From assembly GCA_009843625.1 (NCBI GenBank), contig VYDD01000317.1, forward strand, positions 3,438-12,698: a stretch of DNA of 9,261 nt. The letters run 5' to 3'. The first letter of the stretch is position 1, and each line of letters starts with the position of its first letter. The stretch comes from Gammaproteobacteria bacterium. Lineage in GTDB: Bacteria; Gemmatimonadota; Gemmatimonadetes; Longimicrobiales; Gaopeijiaceae. The notes beneath the pieces are model-generated. The model made no database searches. It was not told where the DNA came from and worked only from the letters and a program-made list of their open reading frames with translations. The translations under genes were made by a program, and so were the position numbers. Positions 1-6,010 of the stretch are shown here, piece after piece.

Positions 1-77
1 GCCGTGACCTGGTCCTCCTCGACGCCGAGTTCCGTGACGATGATGTCCTTTACCCGGCCTTCGATGCTGTCCGCCAT
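1..77 (-). CDS. acpP: Acyl carrier protein, N-terminal 25 codons (cut by window edge)
   Basis: The minus strand from the ATG at 77-75 reads MADSIEGRVKDIIVTELGVE and then EDQVT before the window ends. This is the helix I region of bacterial acyl carrier protein: an amphipathic helix with the xxVKxIIxxxLGVxxxxV pattern. The family is about 77-80 residues long, so two thirds of the gene, including the DSL motif whose serine carries 4'-phosphopantetheine, lies outside the window. ACP carries the growing acyl chain for every enzyme of the upstream cluster. The gene starts 54 nt after the fabG stop and has the strongest ribosome binding site in the window, which suits a protein needed in large excess over the enzymes. 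Its position directly after fabG is the usual order. The call rests on a short N-terminus plus context; I see no better alternative. Confidence 0.9.
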   Translation of the reverse strand, partial: MADSIEGRVKDIIVTELGVEEDQVT

Positions 78-86
78 CTGCCTGTT

Positions 87-93
87 CCTCCTT
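87..93 (-). promoter_or_regulatory. Strong Shine-Dalgarno sequence for acpP
   Basis: The minus strand carries AAGGAGG nine nucleotides before the acpP ATG, a near-perfect complement of the anti-Shine-Dalgarno end of 16S rRNA at a good distance. Most other genes in the window have weak or no recognisable sites. The site fixes the acpP start and suggests independent, efficient initiation instead of reliance on coupling to fabG. Confidence 0.8.
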
Positions 94-131
94 GTGTTGC
101 GGTCTTCCGCCGCTGGTGATTGATCATCGGG

Positions 132-872
132 CTACATCGCCATGCCGCCGTCCACGGCCAGGACCTGACCGGTAACGTATCCGGCTTCCGGTCCAGCGAG
201 AAACCGCGCAACGTCGGCGACGTCGGAGGGCTCTCCCAGCCGGCCCATCGGGATGCGCGACCCGAGCTCCCCGGTGGTGCGTTCGTCCAGCCCGGCGGTC
301 ATGTCCGTCGCGATGTAACCGGGAGCAATGGCGTTGCAGCGCACTCCCCGCTTGGCAAACTCCCGGGCGACGCTCTTGGTTAGCCCTACTAGCCCCGCCT
401 TTGAGGCGCCATAGTTGGTCTGACCGGCATTGCCCATCAGGCCGATCACGGAGCTGATGTTGACGATGGAGCCGGATCGGCGCTTCATCATCCCCCTGCA
501 CGCGGCGCGCGTCATGTTGAAGGCGCCCGTGAGGTTGACCCTGATCACCGCATTCCAGTCGTCGTCCTTCATGCGCACGAGCAGACTGTCCCGGGTGATC
601 CCCGCGTTGTTGATCAGAATCGTCACGATGCCCTGAGCCCTGGTCACCGCAGCGACCGTGGCGCGGCACTGCCCGGGATCTCCGACATCGCAGAAATAGC
701 CCGCGTGACCGTCGCCCTCGAGTCGAGCGGCGGCGGCGACGGCCCCTTCCTCGTCGATGTCCACGATGGCCACCCGAGCCCCGTCCTGCGCCAGAACCTG
801 CGATATCGCAAACCCTATGCCCCGTGATCCGCCGGTCACCAGGGCGATCTGTCCGGCCAGCGCGCCGCTCAT
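132..872 (-). CDS. fabG: 3-oxoacyl-[acyl-carrier-protein] reductase FabG
   Basis: This 246-residue short-chain dehydrogenase/reductase makes the NADPH-dependent reduction of 3-oxoacyl-ACP to 3-hydroxyacyl-ACP, the first reductive step of each elongation round. Features in order: the Rossmann cofactor motif TGGSRGIG at residues 13-20; CDV at 61-63 for the adenine side; NNAG at 88-91; the active-site tetrad N113 (in VNLTG), S141, Y154 and K158 (YGASK); the PGYIATDM segment at 184-191; and a C-terminal VTGQVLAVDGGMAM. Length matches the family (about 244-248). The ATG at 872 was chosen because the SDR core starts a few residues later, and it overlaps the fabD stop as ATGA. A GGGAG about eight bases upstream may help initiation. 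SDR paralogues can have other substrates, but this position between fabD and acpP makes FabG close to certain. Stop is TAG. Confidence 0.97.
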   Translation of the reverse strand: MSGALAGQIALVTGGSRGIGFAISQVLAQDGARVAIVDIDEEGAVAAAARLEGDGHAGYFCDVGDPGQCRATVAAVTRAQGIVTILINNAGITRDSLLVRMKDDDWNAVIRVNLTGAFNMTRAACRGMMKRRSGSIVNISSVIGLMGNAGQTNYGASKAGLVGLTKSVAREFAKRGVRCNAIAPGYIATDMTAGLDERTTGELGSRIPMGRLGEPSDVADVARFLAGPEAGYVTGQVLAVDGGMAM

Positions 873-1819
873 GGGGTGCTCCCGGCCGCGACGGGATCGG
901 GGAACAGCTTTCGGACGCCGCTTGAGGTGCCCACGGAGACGGCCTTGATGCCCCTGGCGTTGCGCCGGCTCAATCCGCACAGCACCGACCCGGGGCCGAT
1001 TTCGACGAATCGCTCCACACCGCTTTCGACCATGGACCTGACCGATTGGGACCACAATACCGGAGAAGTGAGCTGCCGGACCAACAGCCGACGCGCGAGG
1101 CCGGGATCCCGGACGGCCCCGGCGGTCACGTTCGAAAAGACCGGAAACTCGGGCGGTCCGAAAGATAGGCTGCGAAAACACTTCCGCAAACCCTCCTCCG
1201 CCACGGCCATCAGAGGCGAATGAAAGGCGCCGGACACGGCCAGCCGCACGGCTCGCCTGGCACCGGCTTCCCTGGCGCGCGCCAGGACCCGGTCGATCGC
1301 GTCCGCGTCGCCGCTGACCACGATCTGCGTGGGGGCGTTGAAGTTGGCCGGAACACATACCAGCCCCTTCCCGGAAACGGCCCGGCACACTTCGCGCACT
1401 TCGGGTTCTCCCAGGCCCAGGATGGCCGCCATGGACCCCGGGCGGGCGCGCCCCGCTTCACGCATGAGCTTGCCCCGGCGCCGCACCGCGTACACGGCAT
1501 CGTCGAATCGGAGCGTGCCCGCGGCGGCGTGGGCGGAGATTTCGCCCAGGGAATGCCCGGCGGCGCAGGCGATGGGTCCCAGCCGCGGCTTGAGCACCGC
1601 GAGCGCGGCGAGGGAATGGACCAGGATCGCGGGCTGTGCGTTGTGCGTCTGCACCAACTGGTCCTCCGGTCCTTCCCAGGCGAGGCGTGAAAGGGAGAAC
1701 CCGAGGATGTCGTCCGCGCGCTCGAAGGCCCGCGCAGCCTCCGGATAGGCGGCCGCCAGGTCGCGTCCCATCCCGGGAAACTGCGATCCCTGTCCGGGGA
1801 AGAGGAGAGCCAGTGACAC
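869..1819 (-). CDS. fabD: Malonyl CoA-acyl carrier protein transacylase FabD
   Basis: This enzyme moves malonyl from CoA to ACP and so supplies the extender unit for fatty acid synthesis. With a GTG start at 1819 it has 316 residues, and the N-terminus VSLALLFPGQGSQ matches the family, where FPGQGSQ lies within the first 15 residues. The nucleophile S90 sits in GHSLGE (88-93), the substrate-binding R115 in RRRGKLM, NFNAPTQIVVSG covers about 159-170, and the catalytic H200 is in GAFHSPLM. The usual GHSLGEYSA reads GHSLGEISA here, a mild change. The reading frame stays open to another GTG at 1873, which would overlap fabH by 28 nt and add 18 residues unlike the family, so I prefer 1819; neither has a clear Shine-Dalgarno sequence. 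The gap from fabH is 26 nt, and the stop overlaps the fabG start by four bases. Confidence 0.96.
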   Translation of the reverse strand: MSLALLFPGQGSQFPGMGRDLAAAYPEAARAFERADDILGFSLSRLAWEGPEDQLVQTHNAQPAILVHSLAALAVLKPRLGPIACAAGHSLGEISAHAAAGTLRFDDAVYAVRRRGKLMREAGRARPGSMAAILGLGEPEVREVCRAVSGKGLVCVPANFNAPTQIVVSGDADAIDRVLARAREAGARRAVRLAVSGAFHSPLMAVAEEGLRKCFRSLSFGPPEFPVFSNVTAGAVRDPGLARRLLVRQLTSPVLWSQSVRSMVESGVERFVEIGPGSVLCGLSRRNARGIKAVSVGTSSGVRKLFPDPVAAGSTP

Positions 1820-1845
1820 CTGACGACGATCGACGGTGGAGGCCG

Positions 1846-2832
1846 CTACACGCGGAGGGCCGTGGCGCCCCACGTGAGGCCCGCGCCGAAGGCAACCAGC
1901 AGGACGTTGGATCCGGGTCCGATGCGGCCTTGCTCCAGCGCTTCGTCGAGCGCGACCGGGACCGTCGCCGAGCTGATGTTCCCGTAGCGGTGGACGTTGA
2001 CGTACACCTTCTCCATGGGAACGCGCGCGTAGCGGGCGGTCGCCTCGATGATGCGGATGTTGGCTTGGTGGGGGATGAGGAGGTCGACCTCGTCCGCCGT
2101 CCAGCCGGCCTGCCTGATCGCGAGACGGGAGGACCTGGACATGGCCCGCACCGCGTTCTTGAACACCTCCCGGCCTTCCATGAGCAGCAGGTGGGACCGG
2201 TCCGCGAGCACGGAATCGTCAAAGGGCCGGAGAGCGCCTCCGCCCGGCCTCTGAAGCAGGTCCGCGAGTTTTCCGTCGGACCGGATGTCGTTGGCGAGGA
2301 TCCCCCGGTCGCCGGTCGCGCGGCGGATCACGCTGGCGCCCGCCCCGTCTCCGAACAGCACCGCGGTGGACCGGTCCTCCCAGTCCATGATCGACGTCAT
2401 CTTCTCGGTGGACACCACCAGGACCACCTCGCCCATGCCGCTCGCGATGTAGCCCTCGGCCAGGGCCAGGATGTAGAGGTATCCGGTGCAGGCCGCGGAG
2501 ATGTCCATCGCCGCCGCCTTGTTCGCGCCCAGCCGGGCCTGGATGTCGCACGCGGTGGAGGGCAGCAGCCTGTCCGGCGTCGCGGTGGAAACCAGCAGCA
2601 GGTCCACCTCCCCGGCGCCCACCCCGGCCCGCTCGAGAGCCTGCTCCGCCGCGGCGACGCCCATGTCGCACACGGAGGTGCACGAACTCGCGACGCGGCG
2701 CTCATGGATGCCGGTGCGCTCCACGATCCACTGCTCGGTCGTGTCCACCATGCGCGTCCAGTCCTCGTTGGTGAGGACGCGATCCGGGAGGAACCGTCCC
2801 GTGCTGGCGACTTCGCTGATGGGTCGGGTCAT
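1846..2832 (-). CDS. fabH: Beta-ketoacyl-ACP synthase III FabH
   Basis: FabH condenses a short acyl-CoA with malonyl-ACP to form the first 3-oxoacyl-ACP, so it starts every chain. The 328-residue protein is full length for the thiolase-fold KAS III family. Visible landmarks: the TEQWIVERTGIHERR segment at 32-46, the nucleophile C115 in ISAACTGY, GDGAGASV at 161-168, and the catalytic H255 (IPHQAN) and N285 (RYGNISSA), giving a complete Cys-His-Asn triad. The segment TPDRLLPSTAC has Leu where E. coli FabH has Phe87 in the acyl pocket, which may bear on primer choice. The ATG at 2832 overlaps the plsX stop as ATGA, and no Shine-Dalgarno sequence is visible, so translation is probably coupled to plsX. 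Stop is TAG. The housekeeping context argues against a specialised KAS III from secondary metabolism. Confidence 0.97.
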   Translation of the reverse strand: MTRPISEVASTGRFLPDRVLTNEDWTRMVDTTEQWIVERTGIHERRVASSCTSVCDMGVAAAEQALERAGVGAGEVDLLLVSTATPDRLLPSTACDIQARLGANKAAAMDISAACTGYLYILALAEGYIASGMGEVVLVVSTEKMTSIMDWEDRSTAVLFGDGAGASVIRRATGDRGILANDIRSDGKLADLLQRPGGGALRPFDDSVLADRSHLLLMEGREVFKNAVRAMSRSSRLAIRQAGWTADEVDLLIPHQANIRIIEATARYARVPMEKVYVNVHRYGNISSATVPVALDEALEQGRIGPGSNVLLVAFGAGLTWGATALRV

Positions 2833-3818
2833 GGAATGCGGGCCGCGGTTTCGGCCAGGTAGCGGGCGATATGCCCGATCATGGAAGTCCTTACGGCCTT
2901 GGCCGCCACGCCGATGGCCTTGCCGATGGCCTTGGGCGGCGATCTGCCGTGGCAGATGACCGACACGCCGTTAACGCCCAGGAGCGGAGCGCCCCCGTAT
3001 TCGGCGTAGTCGAGGATCTCGATGGTGGAGCGGTCCAGCGGTGTGCGGATGCGCTCCTGCTCGCGGTCCATCACCCGGATCACGAACCCTGCCACCGACT
3101 CGTAGAACTTGAGCAGCACGTTGCCGGCGAATCCGTCGGTGACCAGTACGTCGCAGCGGCCGTGGATGATGTCGCGGCCTTCGACATTGCCGACGAAGTT
3201 GAGCTCGCTCTGGCTGAGCAGGCGGTATGCCTCCACCGTGCGTTCGTTCCCTTTCTCCGGCTCGGAGCCGATGTTCAGCAGCCCGATGCGGGGCTCGGGT
3301 TTCCCCATCAGGTCCTGCGCGTAGACATGGCCCAGAAACGCAAACTGCAGGAGGTGCGGGGGCCGGCAGTCCACGTTGGCTCCGGCGTCCAGCATGAGCA
3401 TGTGGGCCCGGCTGGTGGTGGGCATGAGGGTCCCGACGGCGGGCCGATCCACTCCCGGCAGCCGCTTGAGCAGGAACACCGACGCCGCCATCACCGCTCC
3501 CGTGGGTCCGGCGCTGACGAAAGCGTCGACCTGGCCCCTGCGATGGAGCCCGACTCCGGTAACGAGGGACGAGCCGGGCTTGCGGCGCACGACGGCCGCG
3601 GGGGACTCGTTGGGGGAAACCCGCTCCGCGGCATGGACGATCTCCAGCCGGCCGCCCTCGGAGGCGCCATGCCGGTCCAGTTGCGCCGCGATCCGCGCGC
3701 GGTCTCCCACCAGGACGACGGTCACGTCCCCGGCTTCGTGCGAAAGGGCGTGCAACGCGCCGGCGACTTCGGTCGCGGGGGCGCCGTCGCTGCCCATGGC
3801 GTCGAGCGCGATTCTCAT
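2829..3818 (-). CDS. plsX: Phosphate acyltransferase PlsX
   Basis: PlsX is a peripheral membrane enzyme that converts acyl-ACP and phosphate to acyl-phosphate, the donor used by PlsY for glycerol-3-phosphate acylation. The 329 residues match the family length. Landmarks: MRIALDAMGSDGAP at the N-terminus; RRKPGSSL at 78-85; VSAGPTGAVMAA at 101-112; LDAGANVDC at 143-151; NIGSEPEKGNE at 182-192; NVEGRDI at 211-217; DVLVTDGFAGNVLLK at 223-237; and YGGAPLLGVNG with CHGRSPPKAI near the end. The motif usually written SAGNTGALM carries Pro in place of Asn at residue 104. The ATG at 3818 is fixed by the conserved start of the first strand; longer open frame upstream is out-of-family and overlaps rpmF and yceD. 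It begins 25 nt after rpmF without a clear Shine-Dalgarno sequence and ends in an ATGA overlap with fabH. Confidence 0.97.
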   Translation of the reverse strand: MRIALDAMGSDGAPATEVAGALHALSHEAGDVTVVLVGDRARIAAQLDRHGASEGGRLEIVHAAERVSPNESPAAVVRRKPGSSLVTGVGLHRRGQVDAFVSAGPTGAVMAASVFLLKRLPGVDRPAVGTLMPTTSRAHMLMLDAGANVDCRPPHLLQFAFLGHVYAQDLMGKPEPRIGLLNIGSEPEKGNERTVEAYRLLSQSELNFVGNVEGRDIIHGRCDVLVTDGFAGNVLLKFYESVAGFVIRVMDREQERIRTPLDRSTIEILDYAEYGGAPLLGVNGVSVICHGRSPPKAIGKAIGVAAKAVRTSMIGHIARYLAETAARIP

Positions 3819-3843
3819 CGTGGACCGGTCGCCGCCGGCGTGG

Positions 3844-4026
3844 TCAGTCCAGCTCGACTTCGATGACCGGACGATTCCGGTAGTAGCCGCAGGTGGGACA
3901 CACACGGTGCGGGACCTGCGGATCGTCGCAGCGCGGGCAGTTCCACACCGCCACGGGTTGGGCTCGCTGGTGCGTGCGGCGCTTGCGCTGCCGCTGCTTG
4001 GATGTACGACGCTTCGGTACGGCCAT
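3844..4026 (-). CDS. rpmF: 50S ribosomal protein L32 (zinc-ribbon form)
   Basis: This 60-residue basic protein begins MAVPKRRTSKQRQRKRRTHQ, the signature of bacterial L32, a component of the large ribosomal subunit. Residues 30-46 form a zinc ribbon with C30-x2-C33 and C43-x2-C46, so this is the zinc-binding (C+) type and not the cysteine-free paralogue some bacteria express under zinc starvation. The C-terminus GYYRNRPVIEVELD is typical. It starts 12 nt after the yceD stop, with only a weak GAAG-type element upstream, and is followed 25 nt later by plsX. The yceD-rpmF-plsX order is conserved across many bacteria and ties ribosome and lipid production together. Confidence 0.97.
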   Translation of the reverse strand: MAVPKRRTSKQRQRKRRTHQRAQPVAVWNCPRCDDPQVPHRVCPTCGYYRNRPVIEVELD

Positions 4027-4038
4027 GGCTTCTTCGTT

Positions 4039-4551
4039 CTAGTGATTCGTGAGAGCCCGCAGCTTCTCCCATCGGGCATCGACATCCGCCGACGAGCAAT
4101 CGCACCGGGCCGTGTTTCGGTTTGAGCCGCACGCCGGACACAGGCCGCGACAGTCGGGCCGGCATTCTGCGTACAGGGGTGCCGCCAGCGCGAACTCCTC
4201 CCGCAGCGGACCGGCGATGTCGAGTTCCGCCAGGTGTGCGGGGAAGGTGTGCACCTCCCCGTCATCCTGGCACTCGCATTCGTCGTCGGGGATGAAAACG
4301 AACCGGACCGGCAGCGCAAACGCCTGCGCGACGGGTTCCAGACAGCGCCGGCACACCTGCGCGAGGGTGGTCGACATCCTTCCCTGGACCATCACCTGGC
4401 CCGCGGCCATGGACCTCGCCGTCAGAGTCACGCTGACGGGTTCGGACAGCTCCGGACCCCGTCCCCCGAGGACGAAATCGGCGGCCGGGCACGCCGCTCG
4501 CAACTGGAGCGTACCCGTGCGTTCGAGCGCGTTCAAGTTCAAGTGCAGCAT
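4039..4551 (-). CDS. yceD: YceD/DUF177 family protein (23S rRNA accumulation protein)
   Basis: This 170-residue protein belongs to the DUF177/YceD family, which in E. coli and plants is linked to 23S rRNA accumulation; its biochemical role is not firmly known. Residues 61-72 hold the conserved CRRCLEPV motif (C67, C70). The C-terminal third is cysteine-rich, with C130, C134, C138, C141 (RGLCPACGSN), C150 and C152, a pattern that looks metal-binding. A short acidic stretch DDECECQDD at about 89-97 adds two cysteines. The ATG at 4551 gives MLHLNLNALE, a sensible family start; the frame is open further upstream but runs through the intergenic hairpin and antisense to no family sequence. No Shine-Dalgarno sequence precedes it. 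It is the first gene of the yceD-rpmF-plsX-fab cluster. The partner in the usual order, rpmF, follows after 12 nt. Confidence 0.9.
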   Translation of the reverse strand: MLHLNLNALERTGTLQLRAACPAADFVLGGRGPELSEPVSVTLTARSMAAGQVMVQGRMSTTLAQVCRRCLEPVAQAFALPVRFVFIPDDECECQDDGEVHTFPAHLAELDIAGPLREEFALAAPLYAECRPDCRGLCPACGSNRNTARCDCSSADVDARWEKLRALTNH

Positions 4552-4556
4552 AGCAT

Positions 4557-4598
4557 AAAAAGCTAGCGTGGCGCACGGTCCCGCGTCAACGCGCCACG
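4557..4598 (-). terminator. Probable intrinsic terminator of sucC-sucD-ndk
   Basis: On the minus strand a perfect 8-bp stem, CGTGGCGC (4598-4591) pairing with GCGCCACG (4574-4567), encloses a 16-nt loop. It is followed after CTAGC by five Ts (4561-4557). It starts 45 nt after the ndk stop, where an operon end is expected. The loop is long and the five bases between stem and T-run are more than ideal, so efficiency is uncertain. Confidence 0.45.
4560..4589 (-). promoter_or_regulatory. Candidate promoter for yceD-rpmF-plsX-fab operon
   Basis: The minus strand has TTGACG (4589-4584; five of six matches to the -35 consensus), an 18-nt spacer and TAGCTT (4565-4560; a TAnnnT -10 type). The -10 element ends eight bases before the yceD ATG, so transcription would start at or within a few bases of the start codon. 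That would give a leaderless or nearly leaderless message, consistent with the missing Shine-Dalgarno sequence. The elements interleave with the terminator stem. The -10 match is weak, so this is a suggestion only. Confidence 0.3.
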
Positions 4599-4643
4599 AT
4601 GCCCGCAGCCCCTGCACTACCTCTCGCCGGCACTCGCGCGAAT

Positions 4644-5069
4644 TCAGCCACGGAGGGCAAGCCGCTCGTGGCGAGAAAAGAAGAAGTCGATTTCGAGCGC
4701 GGCGTTGGCGTCCGAATCGGAGCCGTGGACGGCGTTGCGCTCCTTCGACTCCGCGTGGAGCGCGCGGACGGTTCCGGGAGCGGCTTCGGCGGGGTCCGTG
4801 GCTCCGATGGTCTCGCGAAACCGGGCCACGGCGTCTTCGGCCTCGAGCACCAGGGGCACGATGGGTCCGGAGGTCATGAAGGCCACCAAGGAGTCGAAGA
4901 AGGGCCGCTCCCGATGCACCGCGTAGAAGGCCGCGGCCTGAGTCCGGGAGAGCTGCGTCATGCGCAGGCAGCGAAGGCGGAACCCCGCCCCTTCCAGATG
5001 AGCGAGGATGGCCCCCGTCTTTCCCGAAGCGACCGCGTCGGGCTTGATGATCGCGAGTGTCAGGCTCAT
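4644..5069 (-). CDS. ndk: Nucleoside diphosphate kinase
   Basis: Ndk transfers the gamma phosphate of ATP or another NTP to NDPs through a phosphohistidine and balances the NTP and dNTP pools. The 141-residue protein starts MSLTLAIIKPDAVASGKTGA, with nucleotide-site K9 in the IIKPDAV motif. It continues with YAVHRERPFF (49-58), FMTSGPIVPLVL (64-75), IGATDP (88-93) and the active-site H115 in NAVHGSDS, which is the family signature. Length matches the 135-145 residue bacterial norm. The ATG at 5069 overlaps the sucD stop by four bases (ATGA), and no good Shine-Dalgarno sequence is visible, so coupling to sucD is likely. A longer open frame upstream runs antisense-like through sucD and is not part of the family. 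A terminator-like hairpin follows the stop. Confidence 0.97.
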   Translation of the reverse strand: MSLTLAIIKPDAVASGKTGAILAHLEGAGFRLRCLRMTQLSRTQAAAFYAVHRERPFFDSLVAFMTSGPIVPLVLEAEDAVARFRETIGATDPAEAAPGTVRALHAESKERNAVHGSDSDANAALEIDFFFSRHERLALRG

Positions 5070-5950
5070 CGCAGGGCTTCCCGGGTGAGGTGTACGATGT
5101 CGATCGGCCGCCGCGCGACGCCGATCCCGTTCTCGCGGAAGGCCCTGATCTTCTCTTCCGCGGTTCCGGAGGAACCACTGATGATGGCCCCCGCGTGTCC
5201 CATGCGGCGGCCCGGAGGGGCGGTCTGGCCCGCAATGAAGCCCACGACCGGCAAGTCGAGGCTGCGGCCGGCGTATTCGGCGGCCTCCTGCTCGTCCGTG
5301 CCCCCGATCTCGCCGATCATCACGACCGCCCTCGTCTCCCCGTCTTCGGCGAAGGCCTTGAGGCAGTCGATGAAGGTGGTGCCGATGATGGGATCTCCCC
5401 CGATGCCGACGCAGGTGGTCTGACCGATGCCCGCTCCGGTGAGCTGCCCGACCGCCTCGTAGGTGAGCGTGCCCGAGCGCGACACGACGCCCACCGGACC
5501 GGTTGTCACGATGTCGCCGGAGATGATGCCCACGGTGGCCTTGCCCGGCGAGATCACCCCCGGGCAGTTGGGTCCCAGCAGCCGGACGCCATGGTCGGTG
5601 ACGAAGGCGTAGGCGCGCGTCATGTCGAGCACCGGGACGCCCTCGGTGATGCATACGATGAACTCGACGCCCGATTCCGCGGCCTCCATGATGGCGCTCG
5701 CGGCGAAGGGCGGCGGCACGTAGATCGCGGAGGCGTTCGCCCCCGACTCCGCAACCGCCTCGTTCATCGTGTCGAAGACGGGCACGCGCGCGCCTCCCGG
5801 GCCTTCGATCACGCGGCCGCCCTTGCCGGGCGTGACGCCCGCGACCACGCGGGTGCCGTATTCGATCATCCTGGCGGTGTGGAAGGATCCGTCGCGGCCG
5901 GTGATGCCCTGGACCACCACGCGCGTGGATTCGTCAACGAAGATCGACAT
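5066..5950 (-). CDS. sucD: Succinate-CoA ligase (ADP/GDP-forming) subunit alpha
   Basis: The alpha subunit of succinyl-CoA synthetase binds CoA and carries the phosphohistidine of the reaction succinyl-CoA + NDP + Pi to succinate + CoA + NTP in the TCA cycle. The 294 residues match the family (about 290). Seen in order: the CoA-binding GITGRDGSFHT at 15-25; PPPFAASAI at 79-87; ITEGVPVLDM at 101-110; GPNCPGVISPG at 126-136; VSRSGTLTYE at 156-165; GIGGDPIIGT at 182-191; EIGGTDEQEAA at 214-224; and the active-site H252 in RMGHAGAII. The ATG at 5950 gives a normal N-terminus. It lies 60 nt after sucC, an unusually wide spacing for this pair, with no clear Shine-Dalgarno sequence and no obvious structure in the gap, and overlaps ndk by four bases. 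Confidence 0.97.
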   Translation of the reverse strand: MSIFVDESTRVVVQGITGRDGSFHTARMIEYGTRVVAGVTPGKGGRVIEGPGGARVPVFDTMNEAVAESGANASAIYVPPPFAASAIMEAAESGVEFIVCITEGVPVLDMTRAYAFVTDHGVRLLGPNCPGVISPGKATVGIISGDIVTTGPVGVVSRSGTLTYEAVGQLTGAGIGQTTCVGIGGDPIIGTTFIDCLKAFAEDGETRAVVMIGEIGGTDEQEAAEYAGRSLDLPVVGFIAGQTAPPGRRMGHAGAIISGSSGTAEEKIRAFRENGIGVARRPIDIVHLTREALR

Positions 5951-6010
5951 GGCGCGGGACCGTGTGCTGTGGGAAGGAGTCCGCCGAGGGCTGCTGCGGA
6001 ATGAAGGGCG

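Noticed and set aside
1820..1873. Upstream GTG start for FabD
   Set aside because: It would overlap the fabH end and add 18 residues before the FPGQGSQ motif, which normally lies almost at the N-terminus. Not excluded by any direct evidence.
1636..2862. Plus-strand open frame of 408 codons opposite fabD and fabH
   Set aside because: It is antisense to two certain genes, has low-complexity Arg/Gly/Ala/Pro/His-rich translation and no family motif. Long antisense open frames are expected from strong GC bias at third codon positions.
3823..3830. GACCGGTC palindrome between rpmF and plsX as an operator related to the sucC dyad
   Set aside because: The same 8-mer also occurs inside fabH (near 2370), so it is probably a common word in this GC-rich DNA and carries no evident regulatory meaning.
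2829..4319. Longer minus-strand frame that would extend PlsX by about 167 residues
   Set aside because: The extra N-terminus overlaps rpmF and yceD in another frame and resembles no protein, whereas MRIALDAMGSDGAP at 3818 is the standard PlsX start.
4644..5654. Longer minus-strand frame that would extend Ndk by about 195 residues
   Set aside because: The extension is His/Arg/Gly-rich shadow of sucD. The family start is the ATG at 5069 overlapping the sucD stop.
5057..6004. Plus-strand open frame of 315 codons opposite sucD
   Set aside because: It mirrors sucD across its length, with an Asp/Arg/His/Gly-rich composition typical of the reverse complement of GC-rich coding sequence. No motif or ribosome site supports it.
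5951..6010. Possible small gene or regulatory element in the 60-nt sucC-sucD gap
   Set aside because: I found no open frame with a start signal, no good stem-loop and no promoter-like pair; it looks like plain spacer.
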